Positions 48,019 through 56,871 of a DNA stretch of 64,000 nucleotides are shown here, piece after piece. Source of the stretch: Corynebacterium massiliense DSM 45435 (GTDB lineage: Bacteria > Actinomycetota > Actinomycetes > Mycobacteriales > Mycobacteriaceae); assembly GCF_028609805.1 (NCBI RefSeq), contig NZ_CP063189.1, positions 1 through 64,000 of the forward strand, in the 5' to 3' direction. Below the pieces are notes generated by a model. That model made no database searches and had not been told where the DNA came from. It saw nothing but the letters and a program-made list of their open reading frames with translations. Both the position numbers and the translations under genes were made by a program. The stretch's first letter is position 1. Each line of letters starts with the position of its first letter.

Positions 48019-49694
48019 TAGCTGTTCCCTCCAACCCGTTCAGCGAAGCGCTCCAGCGGGTCCGTCGCCGTGGGCTCGGCCGCGCCGCCGCCCTGGTGGG
48101 AATTCGTAGTGCCGTCCGAGTCATTGGACTCGCTGCGCACCGGGCGCCGCGGCTCACCGTTCGGGCCGGTCTCCAGGCTTTCGCGCGGCCACCGCGACCG
48201 GGTCTCCCCGCTGCGGTGGGAGTGGCCCGACTGATCCTGGCTGCCGGTGCTGCCGTCGTTCGCGCCCGCGTTGCCGGAACCGGAACCAGAACCAGCCTCG
48301 CCCTGCCCGGTCTCTTCCTCATACGTCTCGGTCGGGGTCGCCTCCTGCGTTTCCGGAGTGACCGTCTCGGTGGTCGGCTCCGGGGATTCTTCCGTGGAGG
48401 GATCGACCCACTCGGTGACGACTTCTTTTTCCTTTGTCGTCGTCGGCTGCGGCTGCGAGGCGCCCTTATCCCCGTTGAGGTAGTTGGCCAGCAGGAAGCC
48501 GCCGCCCACCAGGGCCACGGCGAGCAGGGCGATGAACATGCCGAGCCCGAAGCTGCGGCCCGAGCCGGAGTTACTGCGGCGCCGCGGTGCGGTGTCCTGC
48601 CGCGGAGCGGGGCGCTGCGCGCCCGCGTTACCGCCCACCGGCTGACGCAGCGGCTGCGCATCCGGATTCGTGCCCGGGCGGGGTGCTGGCCCGGACCCGA
48701 ATTGCGTTTCGGCCTGTGAGCGCGGCGGCGCCGGGTGCGTGGTGGTCGGGTGCGTGGTGTTGCCCAGCATGACTGTCGATGCCGTCGGTGACGGCTCTTC
48801 GGCCACCGCGTTGAGGTCCGCGGAGGCGGGCTGCGGCGGGCGCTGCCCGAAGCGCACCTTGGACACCGCGAGCGCGAGCTCGTTGCCGTCGCGGTACCGG
48901 GTCGCGGGATCCTTGCGCAGCGTGATGCCGATCAGGTCGCGCGCCGGGGCGGAAATCAGGGTGCTCAGCGGATCCGGGTTCTGGTTGATGTGCGCCAGCG
49001 CCACGGACACCGAGGAGTCCCCGGTAAACGGCCGCTCGCCGGCGAGCATCTCGTAGGCGACCACGCCAAGCGAGTACACATCCGATGCCGGGGTGACGCG
49101 CTGGCCCTGGGCCTGCTCCGGGGAGACGTACTGCGCCGTGCCCACGACCATGCCGGTGCGGGTCAGCGGGACTGCCGCGGCCGCCTTGGCGATGCCAAAG
49201 TCGGTGATCTTCACCTGCCCGTTTTGGGTGATCAGCAGGTTGCCCGGCTTGATGTCGCGGTGCACCAGGCCCATGCGGTGAATGATGGACAGGCCGTGAG
49301 CGGCCTGCTCCATGACGTCGAGCGCCAGCGATTCCGGCAGGGAGTTTTCGCGGGCGAGCATGTCTGCGAGCGACTCGCCGCGGATGTACTCCATGGCGAT
49401 AAAACAGAAGCGCTGGCCGGCGGGATCGTCGATCTCGCGGTAGTCGTAGGTGCGCACGACGTTGTCGGAGTCGATGGACTCCGCGGCGGTCGCCTCGTTG
49501 CGGAACCGGCCCAGAAACTCGTCGTTGTCCGAGAACTCCGGGCGCAGCACCTTGATGGCGACCTCGCGGTCGTAGCGGTTGTCATCGGCAAGCCAGACGG
49601 TGGACATGCCGCCGTGGCCGATGATCCACTGCAGGGTGTAGTCGGAGCCGATGAGTTCCTGCAGGCGTTCGCGGTTATCGGTCTTGCCAGTCAT
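48018..49694 (-). CDS. pknA: Serine/threonine protein kinase PknA
   Basis: This 558-residue membrane kinase has GHGGMSTVWLADDNRYDREVAIKVL, LVHRDIKPGNLLI and DFGIAKAAAAVPLTRTGMVVGTAQY in its kinase domain. A proline/threonine-rich juxtamembrane region follows, then one membrane segment (FGLGMFIALLAVALVGGGFLL). The outer tail of about 140 residues is rich in Ser, Thr, Glu and Gly and has no PASTA domain, as usual for PknA. With PknB it regulates cell shape and division. Its ATG immediately follows the penicillin-binding protein stop in the shared operon. Confidence 0.94.
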   Translation of the reverse strand: MTGKTDNRERLQELIGSDYTLQWIIGHGGMSTVWLADDNRYDREVAIKVLRPEFSDNDEFLGRFRNEATAAESIDSDNVVRTYDYREIDDPAGQRFCFIAMEYIRGESLADMLARENSLPESLALDVMEQAAHGLSIIHRMGLVHRDIKPGNLLITQNGQVKITDFGIAKAAAAVPLTRTGMVVGTAQYVSPEQAQGQRVTPASDVYSLGVVAYEMLAGERPFTGDSSVSVALAHINQNPDPLSTLISAPARDLIGITLRKDPATRYRDGNELALAVSKVRFGQRPPQPASADLNAVAEEPSPTASTVMLGNTTHPTTTHPAPPRSQAETQFGSGPAPRPGTNPDAQPLRQPVGGNAGAQRPAPRQDTAPRRRSNSGSGRSFGLGMFIALLAVALVGGGFLLANYLNGDKGASQPQPTTTKEKEVVTEWVDPSTEESPEPTTETVTPETQEATPTETYEEETGQGEAGSGSGSGNAGANDGSTGSQDQSGHSHRSGETRSRWPRESLETGPNGEPRRPVRSESNDSDGTTNSHQGGGAAEPTATDPLERFAERVGGNS

Positions 49695-51128
49695 CTACTC
49701 GCCTCCCTGGTAGGCGTTGAGAATCGCGCGGCCGATCGGGGCGGCCACCTTACCGCCGGTGGCGCCTTCGCCCTCGTGTCCGCCGTCCTTAACCACGACG
49801 CCGACTGCGATGTCGCGGTCCGGGTCGAAGGCGACGTACCACGTGTGCGGCGCCAGGCCTTCGCCGTGCTCGGCGGTGCCGGTCTTGGAGGCAAAACCGT
49901 TGCCGTCGTAGCCGAAGGTCTGGTGCTCGGACGCGAACATCAGATCCTTGATGGTGGCGGCGGTGCCTTCGTCGATGCTGTCTTCTTCCTTCGGTTCGGT
50001 GGTGCGGATGTCGTTCATCCGGGCGTCGGTGATCCGGTCCACCAGGTACGGCTTCATGCGCTTGCCGTTGTTCGCCACGGTGCCGGCCATGATGGCGGCC
50101 TGCAGGGCGGACATGGTCACGTCGCGCTGGCCGATGGCCGACTGGGCCACCGCCGCCGGATCCGGGAGATCGCCGAGCTGGCCCGGGGAGGTACCCACGC
50201 CCAAATCGTCGTACTTTTCGCCCACGCCGAAGGCCTGGGCGTACTTCTCCAGCTCTTCGCCGCCGACCTCGTCGGCCATCTGCACGAAGGCGGTGTTGCA
50301 GGAGTACGCGAAGGCGGTCTCCAGCGACACCTGGTCAGAGCCGTTGCAGGCCTGGCCGGCGTAGTTGGTCAGCTGGGTCTCCGTGCCTGGCAGGGTGATG
50401 GCGCTCTCGCCGGTCAGGCTTGACGATGGATCGAAGCCGTTGTTCAGGCCCGCCGCTGTGGTGATGATCTTGAAGATCGAGCCCGGCGGGAGGGTTTCCT
50501 GCGTCGCGTGGTTGAGCAGCGGGTTGCCGTCCTGCTCCTGCAGGTAGTTCCACGCGTCCTCGGCACTGTCGCCGTCGGCGATGGCGCTCGCGCGGTAGCT
50601 GGGGGCGGACGCCATGGCCAGGATCTTGCCCGTGGAAGGCTGAATGGCTACCGCGGAGCCCTGGTAGTCGTTGTTGGAGAACTGGTCGAAGGCGGCCTGC
50701 TGCAGCGCCGGGTTGATGGTCACCCCGACGTTCGCGCCGTGCTTCTTCTTGCCGGTCACCGTGTCCCAGAAGTTGGAGCGCAACAGCGCGTCATCGGTGC
50801 CGTTGAGGATGTCGTTCTGGGACTGCTCCAGCTGGGAGGCGCCGTAGGTGCTGGACAGGTACCCGGTCACCGGGCCGAAGGCCGCGGAATCTTCCGGGTA
50901 GGTGCGGGTGTAGGTCTCGTCGTCGTTTTCCACCGACTCCGCCAGCACGCTGTTGCCGGCGAAGATCTGCCCGCGCGGGGTCTTTTGCTGCTCGATGAAC
51001 CCGCGCATGTTGCGGGAATCGTGCGCGTACTTATCGGTGCTAAACGCCTGCACGACCGTGAGATTCACCAGCAGGATCGCGGTGAGGATCAGCGCGATCC
51101 TGCTGGTGAAGCGGATGGACTTATTCAT
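49695..51128 (-). CDS. pbpA: Penicillin-binding protein 2 (PbpA), class B transpeptidase
   Basis: This 477-residue protein is anchored by one N-terminal segment (IALILTAILLVNLTVVQAF). Its transpeptidase domain has the active-site SxxK in LPPGSIFKIIT, the SxN-type motif YSCNTAF, and KTG in FASKTGTAEHG. It cross-links peptidoglycan together with the SEDS protein encoded upstream, the target of beta-lactams. It starts three bases after the rodA stop. Confidence 0.94.
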   Translation of the reverse strand: MNKSIRFTSRIALILTAILLVNLTVVQAFSTDKYAHDSRNMRGFIEQQKTPRGQIFAGNSVLAESVENDDETYTRTYPEDSAAFGPVTGYLSSTYGASQLEQSQNDILNGTDDALLRSNFWDTVTGKKKHGANVGVTINPALQQAAFDQFSNNDYQGSAVAIQPSTGKILAMASAPSYRASAIADGDSAEDAWNYLQEQDGNPLLNHATQETLPPGSIFKIITTAAGLNNGFDPSSSLTGESAITLPGTETQLTNYAGQACNGSDQVSLETAFAYSCNTAFVQMADEVGGEELEKYAQAFGVGEKYDDLGVGTSPGQLGDLPDPAAVAQSAIGQRDVTMSALQAAIMAGTVANNGKRMKPYLVDRITDARMNDIRTTEPKEEDSIDEGTAATIKDLMFASEHQTFGYDGNGFASKTGTAEHGEGLAPHTWYVAFDPDRDIAVGVVVKDGGHEGEGATGGKVAAPIGRAILNAYQGGE

Positions 51129-51131
51129 AAG

Positions 51132-52439
51132 CTATGCGGCCTCCTCGGTCTCGAGAGCCGGTCGCCGTGCCGCGTTGGAGATGCGCAGCAGGATGGCCAA
51201 AAGGATGTAGTTCGCCATGAGCGAGGAACCGCCGGCGGACATGAACGGGGTGGTCAGGCCGGTCATCGGCAAGAGTGCGGTGATGCCGCCGGTGACCACG
51301 AAGACCTGGACGGCGATGGTCAGCGCCAGGCCCGCCGCCATGAGCTTGCCGTAGGAATCGCGTACCTGGAGCGCGGTGGCGAAACCGCGGGTGACCAGGA
51401 TGGCGAACAGGACCAGCACGGCGGCCAGGCCGATGAGGCCGAACTCCTCGCCGATGCCGGCGAGGATGAAGTCAGAGTGCGCCACCGGCACGAGATCCGG
51501 GTGGCCCTGGCCCAGGCCGGAACCGGTGATGCCGCCGGAAGACAGGCCGAACAGCGACTGGGCCAGCTGGTAGCCGCCGTTATCGTAGTTGCCCAGCGGG
51601 TCCAGGAAGTTGGAGAAACGGTTCTGGATCTTGCTGGAGATCTGGTAGACCCCGAAACCGCCGACGGCGACCAGGATGAGGCCGATGACCAGCCAGGAGC
51701 TGCGGCCGGTGGCCATGTACAGCATGCCCAGCACCGTGGAAAACAGCAGCAGGGCGGGGCCGAAGTCGTTGGAGATGCCCATGATGATGATCGCGATGCC
51801 CCAGACCACCAGGATCGGCGCCAGATCGCGCAGGCGCGGCAGGGACAGGCCCAAAAAGCGGTAGCCCGCCACGGTGAACAGGGACCGCTTCTGCATCAGC
51901 AGCATGGCGAAGAACATGATGAGCAGGATCTTGGAGAACTCACCGGGCTGGATGGACACCGGGCCCAGGCGCAGCCAGATGCGCGCCTCCACGCCCTCGG
52001 GCTGCGGCCACACCAGCGGCAGCGCCAGCAGGATGAGGCCAACTGCGCCCAGCACGTAGGAGTAGCGCGTCAGCGCGCGGTGGTCGCGCAGGACGACCAT
52101 GACCACGATGAACAGCACGATGCCCACCAGGGTCCAGAGGATCTGCCGGGTGGCCAGGCCGCCGTCGGATTCTAAGTCCAGGCGGGCGAGCATGATAAGC
52201 CCGATGCCGTTGAGCACCGCCGCCACCGGCAGGATGATTTGATCCGCATACGGCGCGAGGTAGCACAGCGCGATGTGCGCGATGGCGAACACGCCGATGA
52301 ACCCGCCGATGAGGTAGAGCAGCTCGGTGGTCAGCGCGTTGTCCTGGGAGAGCTCGAGGCTCACCAGGGTGATGGCAAAGACCGCAGCGGCCAGGATGAG
52401 GAGGCCGAACTCGGTCCAGCGGCTAAAGAGCTTCCGCAC
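51132..52439 (-). CDS. rodA: SEDS-family peptidoglycan glycosyltransferase RodA
   Basis: This 435-residue polytopic protein has ten or more hydrophobic segments and the SEDS signatures: ARIWLRLGPVSIQPGEFSKILL near the middle, GLGQGHPDLVPVAHSDFILAGIGEEFG, and near the end GLTTPFMSAGGSSLMANYILLAILL. RodA polymerises glycan strands from lipid II with its partner PbpA. GTG 52439 begins three bases after the phosphatase stop, consistent with co-translation. Confidence 0.94.
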   Translation of the reverse strand: MRKLFSRWTEFGLLILAAAVFAITLVSLELSQDNALTTELLYLIGGFIGVFAIAHIALCYLAPYADQIILPVAAVLNGIGLIMLARLDLESDGGLATRQILWTLVGIVLFIVVMVVLRDHRALTRYSYVLGAVGLILLALPLVWPQPEGVEARIWLRLGPVSIQPGEFSKILLIMFFAMLLMQKRSLFTVAGYRFLGLSLPRLRDLAPILVVWGIAIIIMGISNDFGPALLLFSTVLGMLYMATGRSSWLVIGLILVAVGGFGVYQISSKIQNRFSNFLDPLGNYDNGGYQLAQSLFGLSSGGITGSGLGQGHPDLVPVAHSDFILAGIGEEFGLIGLAAVLVLFAILVTRGFATALQVRDSYGKLMAAGLALTIAVQVFVVTGGITALLPMTGLTTPFMSAGGSSLMANYILLAILLRISNAARRPALETEEAA

Positions 52440-52442
52440 GGT

Positions 52443-54071
52443 TTAGTTCACCTCCCGGCAATCGACACCCGGGGAAGAAAGATACGAGTCTTTGCTGGCA
52501 GAATCCTTGCCCTTCGATGCGTCTTTGCCGTCCTTTTCGTGGTCGGAATCGGAGTCCGACTTCTTCGAGTCACTCTTGTCCGAGCCGTTCTTTTTCGAAT
52601 CGCTCTTGTCCGAGCCGCTCTTCTCCGAGTCGTTCTTTTCCGAGTCGGGCTCGCCAGAGCCCGACTTCCTGCACGGCGGGAGCGCGCGGTCGGACAGCGC
52701 CGACAGCTCGGACTGCACCTCGTTGTAGGAGCCGGAACCGATGTTGGACACCGCGCCGCGCTCGCTGGCGGGCAGATCCGTGACCTTGAACGGCTGGGCA
52801 TCGTCGCCGCACTCGCCGTTGGACAGGGTGAGATCGCCCTTCTTGTTCAGGCAGGCGCGCTGGTACAGCGAGTTTAGGTCGCGGCCGAAGATGGACATGT
52901 CCGCGCCCTTGCGGATGGTGATGTCCTTGTCCTGCGTGGCCACGTAGTAGGTGTTGCCCAGGTAGTGCTGGGCCCACACGCCGGCGCCGGCCACCAGTGC
53001 GATGGCCGCGACGATGCTGGCGATGACCGGCCAGCCGATGCGCGAGCGCTTGCCGCTGCCCTGCCGATTCCGGTCCTCCGTGGTGTAGTCCGCGCGCGGA
53101 TCGGCGCTCTTGGCGCCGCCGCGGTCAGCGTCGGCGTCTGCGTCTGGTTCTGCTCCCGGGCCGCCAACAGGGCCGGCAGGCGCGGCAAACGCGGTCGTGT
53201 CTGGATCCGGGTCCGGATCTGTATCGGCCAGCTGGGCCGGCGGCTGCCGGTTGAGGGCGGCGGCGCGGCTCGCGGCGGAGTCCGGGTGGGTGGGCTCGCC
53301 ATCGTCTTCGCGCAGCGCGCCGGCCACCACCGGCGGGGCGTCGGCCGGTGCGGAGCCGTCCTCGGTGACCTCGGCGACGACGACGGTGACATTGTCGGGG
53401 CCGCCGGAGCGTAGCGCGAGCTCCACCAGCTTCGCGGCCGCCGCGTCAACAGAACCTTCGCCGAGCGCCTGCTCGATGGTCGAGGCGGTCACCGGGTCGG
53501 ACAGGCCGTCGGAGCACAGCAGCAGGCGGTCGCCGGGCTGGGCATCGACAAGCGTGAGCGTCGGTTCCACCGGCCGGCCGGTGTACGCCTTCAAGATGAG
53601 GGACTTCTGCGGATGCGAGGAGACCTCGTCCGCCTCGAGCTTGCCCTCGTCCACTAGGGACTGCACGTAGGTGTCGTCCTTGGTCAGCTGGGTCAGTTCC
53701 CCGCCGCGCAGGCGATAGCAGCGGGAGTCACCCACGTGGCACATGCCGAACTCGCGGCCGTTAAACGCCAGCGTGGTCAGGGTGGTGCCCATGCCCTCGG
53801 TGTCGGGGTGGGCCTGCACGTGCTTGGCGATGGCCCGGTTACCGTCCTCTGCCGCCGCACCCAACAGCGCGAGCATGTCGTTATCGCCCAGCGGCTGGTT
53901 GAGGTGCTCCAAGTGCTCCACCATGAGCTGGGAGGCGACCTCGCCGGCGGCGTGGCCGCCCATGCCATCGGCAAGCACCAGCAGGTGCGCTCCCGCGTAC
54001 GCGGAGTCCTCGTTGTTGGTGCGCACCAAGCCGCGATCGGAGGCGGCGGTGTAGTTCAGGGTTAAAGTCAT
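52443..54071 (-). CDS. pstP: PP2C-type phosphatase PstP with a long charged outer tail
   Basis: This 542-residue membrane phosphatase reverses PknA/PknB phosphorylation. The PP2C core (about 1-235) shows GLVRTNNEDSAYAG, LVLADGMGGHAAGEVAS, GMGTTLTTLAF, CHVGDSRCYRL, LLLCSDGLSDPV and GGPDNVTVVV, which carry the metal-binding aspartates. A linker, one membrane segment (VIASIVAAIALVAGAGVWA) and an outer domain follow. The C-terminal 75 residues include an unusual repeat of Ser, Asp, Lys and Glu (SEKSGSDKSDSKKNGSDKSD). It overlaps fhaB by four bases. Confidence 0.93.
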   Translation of the reverse strand: MTLTLNYTAASDRGLVRTNNEDSAYAGAHLLVLADGMGGHAAGEVASQLMVEHLEHLNQPLGDNDMLALLGAAAEDGNRAIAKHVQAHPDTEGMGTTLTTLAFNGREFGMCHVGDSRCYRLRGGELTQLTKDDTYVQSLVDEGKLEADEVSSHPQKSLILKAYTGRPVEPTLTLVDAQPGDRLLLCSDGLSDPVTASTIEQALGEGSVDAAAAKLVELALRSGGPDNVTVVVAEVTEDGSAPADAPPVVAGALREDDGEPTHPDSAASRAAALNRQPPAQLADTDPDPDPDTTAFAAPAGPVGGPGAEPDADADADRGGAKSADPRADYTTEDRNRQGSGKRSRIGWPVIASIVAAIALVAGAGVWAQHYLGNTYYVATQDKDITIRKGADMSIFGRDLNSLYQRACLNKKGDLTLSNGECGDDAQPFKVTDLPASERGAVSNIGSGSYNEVQSELSALSDRALPPCRKSGSGEPDSEKNDSEKSGSDKSDSKKNGSDKSDSKKSDSDSDHEKDGKDASKGKDSASKDSYLSSPGVDCREVN

Positions 54072-54544
54072 GGCACCAGCCTCACTACGGAACGCCCCAT
54101 CTTGATGTCCGTGCCCACGCCGACCAGCTCCGGCTGATCGATGCGGGTGCCCGCCACGTACGTGCCGTTGCGGGACTCGAGGTCCTCAATAAACCACTGG
54201 CTGCCGCGGCGGAACAAGCGCGCGTGCTGGGACGACGCGAAGTCATCGCCGAGGACGAAATCGCACGTGTTCGCGCGGCCGACCACGAACTCTTCCAGGC
54301 CGGCTAGCTCCATGTGGGAGCCCTGCAGCGGGCCTTCCACGACGGTGATGTGGTGCGCAGTTTCCTTCTTCATCGACGCGGCACCAGCGCCGGCGCCGCT
54401 TCCCGCGCCGGGGCGAGCGGCGGTGGCTGGGCGGCCGGCGATGCGGCGGGTGTCTTTGCGCATGGCGTTCAAGGCGAAGAAGATGAACAGCCACAACAGC
54501 ACCAGCAGGCCGATGCGCAGGGCGAGCAGTAGTGCGGAATCCAC
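54068..54544 (-). CDS. fhaB: FHA-domain protein FhaB (FipA-type)
   Basis: This 158-residue protein has one N-terminal membrane segment (LLLALRIGLLVLLWLFIFFAL) and a C-terminal FHA domain that binds phosphothreonine. The domain shows FVVGRANTCDFVLGDDFASSQHARL and ESRNGTYVAGTRI. It links kinase signalling to cell division. Order and overlap with pstP are those of the conserved actinobacterial operon. Confidence 0.92.
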   Translation of the reverse strand: MDSALLLALRIGLLVLLWLFIFFALNAMRKDTRRIAGRPATAARPGAGSGAGAGAASMKKETAHHITVVEGPLQGSHMELAGLEEFVVGRANTCDFVLGDDFASSQHARLFRRGSQWFIEDLESRNGTYVAGTRIDQPELVGVGTDIKMGRSVVRLVP

Positions 54545-54554
54545 GGTGGCCTTC

Positions 54555-55439
54555 CTAGTTGCGGGTCGAGTCGCCGGTCCCGGTGATGCGGACCGCGATG
54601 TGGGAGTGGCCCAGGGTGATCACGTCGCCATCGGCCAGCAGCCAGTTATCAATCTGGGTGTCGTTGACGGTCGTGCCGTTGGTGGACTCCAGGTCCACCA
54701 GCACCGCGTCGCGGCCGTCCCAGGTGATCTCCGCGTGCTGGCGGGACACCCCGGTATCCGGCAGGCGCAGATCGGCGTCGTTGCTCCGGCCGATGACGTT
54801 GGATCCCTCGTGGACGTGGTAGGTCCGGGAGGAGCCGTCCTGCAGCAGCAGGCTGACCGCCGGGCCACGGTCCTCCTCGCCCGCGCTTTCGCCGGGCGCG
54901 TCTTCCGCGCGGACGAAGGCGGTGGTGGCGGCCTCCTCCGCGGGGTAGTCGTTGTAGCCGTAGTTCGAGCTCGAGCCGTGGGAATTGTCGGGACTGGTCA
55001 TCGGATCCTCCTGAACCTGGTCGTCGAGGAAAATGGCATCGAAACCCGTGGACTCTGCGGGCTGGTCCGTAATGAAGGACGACACCCGCATCTGCCCGGT
55101 CCGCAGACCGGACTCTTCGGCGATTCGGACCACCACCGGGCCGGCCAGCGTCCACCCGCTGTTGCGAGTAAAGCGGGTGAGCTGGTCGGCCAGGTTGGTG
55201 GGAATGGAGGGATCCTGGGAGAGGTTTTCCAGATCCTTCTCACTCACGCCGACGGCGAACACGTTCGGGCTGTACAGGCGGTCGTCGCCCCCGCGGTTGA
55301 GATTGTCTTGGATCTCCTGCTTGAGCAGCTCCTCAATCTCCGCCGGGACGATCCGCCCGCCGAACACGAACGCCATTCCGTTGTCGAGGCCGCGCTGCAT
55401 CGACGAGTCCAGCTTGGCCAGGCGTTTCATAATGCCCAT
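54555..55439 (-). CDS. fhaA: FHA-domain protein FhaA (DUF3662 plus FHA)
   Basis: This 294-residue cytoplasmic protein has an N-terminal DUF3662 domain (GRIVPAEIEELLKQEIQDNL and on), a low-complexity linker and a C-terminal FHA domain with NVIGRSNDADLRLPDTGVSRQHAEI and ESTNGTTVNDTQI. It is a phosphothreonine reader and PknB substrate that controls peptidoglycan synthesis. ATG 55439 has GAAGGAGG upstream; TTG 55445 is less likely. It is the first gene of the operon that runs to pknB. Confidence 0.92.
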   Translation of the reverse strand: MGIMKRLAKLDSSMQRGLDNGMAFVFGGRIVPAEIEELLKQEIQDNLNRGGDDRLYSPNVFAVGVSEKDLENLSQDPSIPTNLADQLTRFTRNSGWTLAGPVVVRIAEESGLRTGQMRVSSFITDQPAESTGFDAIFLDDQVQEDPMTSPDNSHGSSSNYGYNDYPAEEAATTAFVRAEDAPGESAGEEDRGPAVSLLLQDGSSRTYHVHEGSNVIGRSNDADLRLPDTGVSRQHAEITWDGRDAVLVDLESTNGTTVNDTQIDNWLLADGDVITLGHSHIAVRITGTGDSTRN

Positions 55440-55683
55440 GGGCAAGCCTCCTTCCTCGGGTCATCACCACGGTTCCTCGGACACACGTCTATCGGTCTGC
55501 CCACGGGTAAGTGCGCAAACTGATTTAGTATAGGCCGCATTATAGAGGGCAACGGTGGAAAATAGGGAAGTCGTAACACGTTCTTCACGCCACATGAAGG
55601 TCTGCGGAGTGGCCGTGAGCTGCGATTTTTCCCTTTAGCGTGAGACGTGCTATCTTTAGCTAGTCGCCTTCACAGGTTACCCA

Positions 55684-55771
<88 letters not shown>

Positions 55772-55773
55772 GC

Positions 55774-55822
55774 TCGAGTCCCGAGTGCATCGTTGAAACC
55801 ACGGTGTGCTCGGGACTTTTTC
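55774..55822 (+). terminator. Rho-independent terminator after tRNA-Leu
   Basis: GTCCCGAG and CTCGGGAC pair across a longer loop and are followed by TTTTT. Confidence 0.7.
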
Positions 55823-55898
55823 GTTGCGCCAGCACGGGTGGGGCAGGCGTCATTTACTTACCGCGACCTGCGACGTCTCCGCTTCCGGTAAAGCTCCC

Positions 55899-55950
55899 TT
55901 GACAGTAAAGCCCGCTTTACATACGCTCATACGTGTCAAGCATGCTTTAC
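55899..55950 (+). promoter_or_regulatory. Promoter with operator for the membrane-protein/XRE pair
   Basis: TTGACA (55899-55904) and TACGCT (55922-55927) form a 17-base-spaced promoter. Between them lies the perfect palindrome GTAAAGC-CC-GCTTTAC (55905-55920). Half-sites GTAAAGC at 55888-55894 and GCTTTAC at 55944-55950 flank it. A repressor bound here would block RNA polymerase; the XRE protein encoded downstream is the obvious candidate. Confidence 0.75.
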
Positions 55951-55965
55951 TTCTAGGGAGATATC

Positions 55966-56424
55966 ATGACTTCTCAGAATCGCTCTCGCTTCGGGCGCGC
56001 CAAGTTCGGCGGCGGGCCGAAGACCCTCATCGCAGTGTCGGCGGCAGTCGGACTTGTTCTCTCCATCGCGCTGTCCGTGATTGTGGCTCTGACAGCTTTC
56101 ACGGAGAACACGCCACTGGCTGTGGCATTGTTTACCGCCTTCACCGCGCCGTGGCTCATTGCAATCGTGTGGGTGTTGTTGGTGGACCGCGACACGGTAG
56201 AGGGGGCCATCGACAAGCCCGAGCAGTCCATTGAGTCGCGCTGGTACGCACTAGTGGCGCAGGATACGGTCCATGCGTTGCTGTGGTCCGTGGGCGTCAT
56301 GGGGGTGGCGTCCGTGTTTGTGGATGCCAGCGTTTCGCTCGGCACCGCGACGATCGTGTTGGGCGTCTTTCTTACCGTAGTGTTCGGTGTCGCGTACTTT
56401 CTTCGCAAGCGGAGCGAGGCCTAG
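55966..56424 (+). CDS. Four-segment membrane protein paired with an XRE regulator
   Basis: This 152-residue protein has a basic N terminus and four hydrophobic segments (TLIAVSAAVGLVLSIALSVIV, ALFTAFTAPWLIAIVWVLLV, VHALLWSVGVMGVASVFV and TIVLGVFLTVVFGVAYFL). I do not recognise a named family. Small membrane proteins followed by a short XRE regulator are common in Gram-positive bacteria, and the pair usually controls itself. AGGGAG precedes the ATG. The regulator starts three bases after the stop. Confidence 0.75.
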   Translation: MTSQNRSRFGRAKFGGGPKTLIAVSAAVGLVLSIALSVIVALTAFTENTPLAVALFTAFTAPWLIAIVWVLLVDRDTVEGAIDKPEQSIESRWYALVAQDTVHALLWSVGVMGVASVFVDASVSLGTATIVLGVFLTVVFGVAYFLRKRSEA

Positions 56425-56427
56425 GCC

Positions 56428-56616
56428 GTGGACAACCATCTTCGTCAATTGCGGCAGGAACATGGGCTGTCGCAGCAAAAGCTTGCCGATGCCCTGGGCG
56501 TCTCCCGCCAGACCGTCATCAGCATCGAGAAAGGCCGCTACGACCCGTCCCTGCCGCTTGCCTTTCAGCTCGCTGCCCAGTTTGGATGTCGTATCGAAGA
56601 CATCTTTATTCCGTGA
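56428..56616 (+). CDS. XRE-family (Cro/CI-like) regulator
   Basis: This 62-residue protein is a single helix-turn-helix: NHLRQLRQEHGLSQQKLADALGVSRQTVISIEKGRYDPS with the recognition helix in SRQTVISIEKG, ending CRIEDIFIP. It probably binds the GTAAAGC palindromes in front of the pair. It starts with GTG three bases after the membrane-protein gene. From its stop to 56871 I see about 250 bases with no assignable gene, possibly holding decayed coding sequence on the minus strand. Confidence 0.85.
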   Translation: MDNHLRQLRQEHGLSQQKLADALGVSRQTVISIEKGRYDPSLPLAFQLAAQFGCRIEDIFIP

Positions 56617-56871
56617 GCAGATGCCGGTGCGTCGAACGGGTTTAGCCGTGCGGATTGGGGGGTAGACGGCCACGGGCATAGCGTAACCGCCAGCCTCGGG
56701 GAAGCGGCCCGCCGGATGTTTGATTTCTAACTCAGCAACAGCATGCTCCGGATCCCTCCAACGGCGTAGCCGCAATACCTATGGCAGGCTTGATCTGGGG
56801 GAGCGCGGCATCGATTAGCTCCGGCATTTCATACAGGTGCCCTGGTCCAAGGTTGGTTAGCATCGGGGGCC

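Noticed and set aside
56251-56775. Minus-strand reading frame over the membrane-protein/XRE pair
   Set aside because: It runs through two well-supported plus-strand genes; only the part beyond 56617 might be decayed coding sequence and it could not be identified.
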